Part shown: positions 63,967-64,000 of the stretch, one piece after another
Numbering within the stretch: position 1 is the stretch's first letter
How the letters are laid out: each line of letters starts with the position of its first letter
NCBI RefSeq assembly: GCF_000766945.1
Contig: NZ_KN266208.1
Coordinates: 36,604-100,603, forward strand
Reading direction: 5' to 3'
DNA: 64,000 nt
Source: Cellvibrio mixtus subsp. mixtus J3-8
GTDB taxonomy: Bacteria > Pseudomonadota > Gammaproteobacteria > Pseudomonadales > Cellvibrionaceae
Made by a program: the position numbers and the translations under genes
The notes under the pieces: generated by a model
Seen by the model: only the letters and a program-made list of their open reading frames with translations
Databases searched by the model: none
Told to the model about the DNA's origin: nothing

Positions 63967-64000
63967 TTATTTCCAGCTGCGCAGTTTGTATCCTTTTGCT
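63967..64000 (-). CDS. Possible C-terminus of the gene upstream of nagX (partial)
   Basis: The last 34 bp on the minus strand can be read as AKGYKLRSWK followed by TAA at 63967-63969, 52 bp before nagX. It could be the end of another nag gene such as a permease, but too little is visible. Confidence 0.3.
   Translation of the reverse strand, partial: AKGYKLRSWK

Noticed and set aside
1-64000. CRISPR arrays, tRNA or rRNA genes, insertion sequences
   Set aside because: No regular repeat-spacer pattern, no cloverleaf or rRNA stretch, no transposase-like product seen on either strand.

Overview
The window most resembles a chromosomal segment of a polysaccharide-degrading gammaproteobacterium of the Cellvibrio/Cellvibrionaceae type. 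Supporting signs are a lateral-type flagellar gene cluster, abundant cyclic-di-GMP and hybrid two-component proteins, PEP-CTERM surface proteins, a secreted GH18 chitinase, and a nagX-nagA-nagB operon facing a LacI-type regulator. Taxonomy is inferred from gene content only. No tRNA, rRNA, CRISPR array, transposase or integrase gene was seen.

Layout. 1-12.5 kb: two divergent flagellar operons, lafK-fliE-fliF-fliG-fliH-fliI (minus; fliI cut by the window edge) and fliM-fliN-fliP-fliQ-fliR-flhB-flhA (plus), separated by about 500 bp of regulatory DNA. This arrangement, the lack of fliO and a FliM without the usual CheY-binding N-terminus point to a lateral (second) flagellum. The motA-motB stator genes lie apart at 51-53 kb. 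12.5-17.6 kb: an AT-richer patch of small accessory genes: a PilZ protein, several unknowns, a 2OG-Fe(II) oxygenase, a LysE-family exporter broken by one stop codon, a GFA-family zinc protein and a possible PD-(D/E)XK-fold protein. 17.6-25.6 kb: signalling genes: an EAL response regulator overlapping a large hybrid kinase, CheR, a chemoreceptor, and a FixJ/NarL-like regulator. Clear terminators show that the last three are separate transcription units.

25.7-38.2 kb: tcdA and csdE (sulfur/tRNA modification) flank a secreted two-haem protein. Then come the GH18 chitinase lipoprotein, a GGEEF protein, a TatD nuclease, two secreted alpha/beta hydrolases, a PEP-CTERM protein and another GGEEF protein. 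38.3-43.9 kb: a MoxR/DUF58/transglutaminase operon and two PEP-CTERM or PEP-CTERM-like proteins. 44.0-48.6 kb: an ECF sigma factor translationally coupled to a membrane vWA (YfbK-like) protein that carries TonB-receptor-like motifs, and a chimera of zinc ribbon, TM2 domain and type IV pilin helix. 48.6-53.6 kb: DUF1993, a YbaL-like CPA2 antiporter, motB-motA, DUF1244. 53.6-64 kb: a roughly 1530-residue beta-propeller sensor kinase ending in GGEEF, a secreted SMP-30/NHL-like protein, the LacI regulator and the nag operon.

Links between genes. Three GGEEF proteins, one EAL protein and one PilZ protein could connect environmental sensing to flagellar and surface behaviour. The chitinase and nag genes together describe chitin breakdown followed by GlcNAc catabolism. 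The least conventional items are the sigma/vWA/TonB-like pair, the TM2-pilin chimera, the secreted two-haem protein, the nonsense-broken exporter, and two terminators preceded by strictly periodic tandem repeats.
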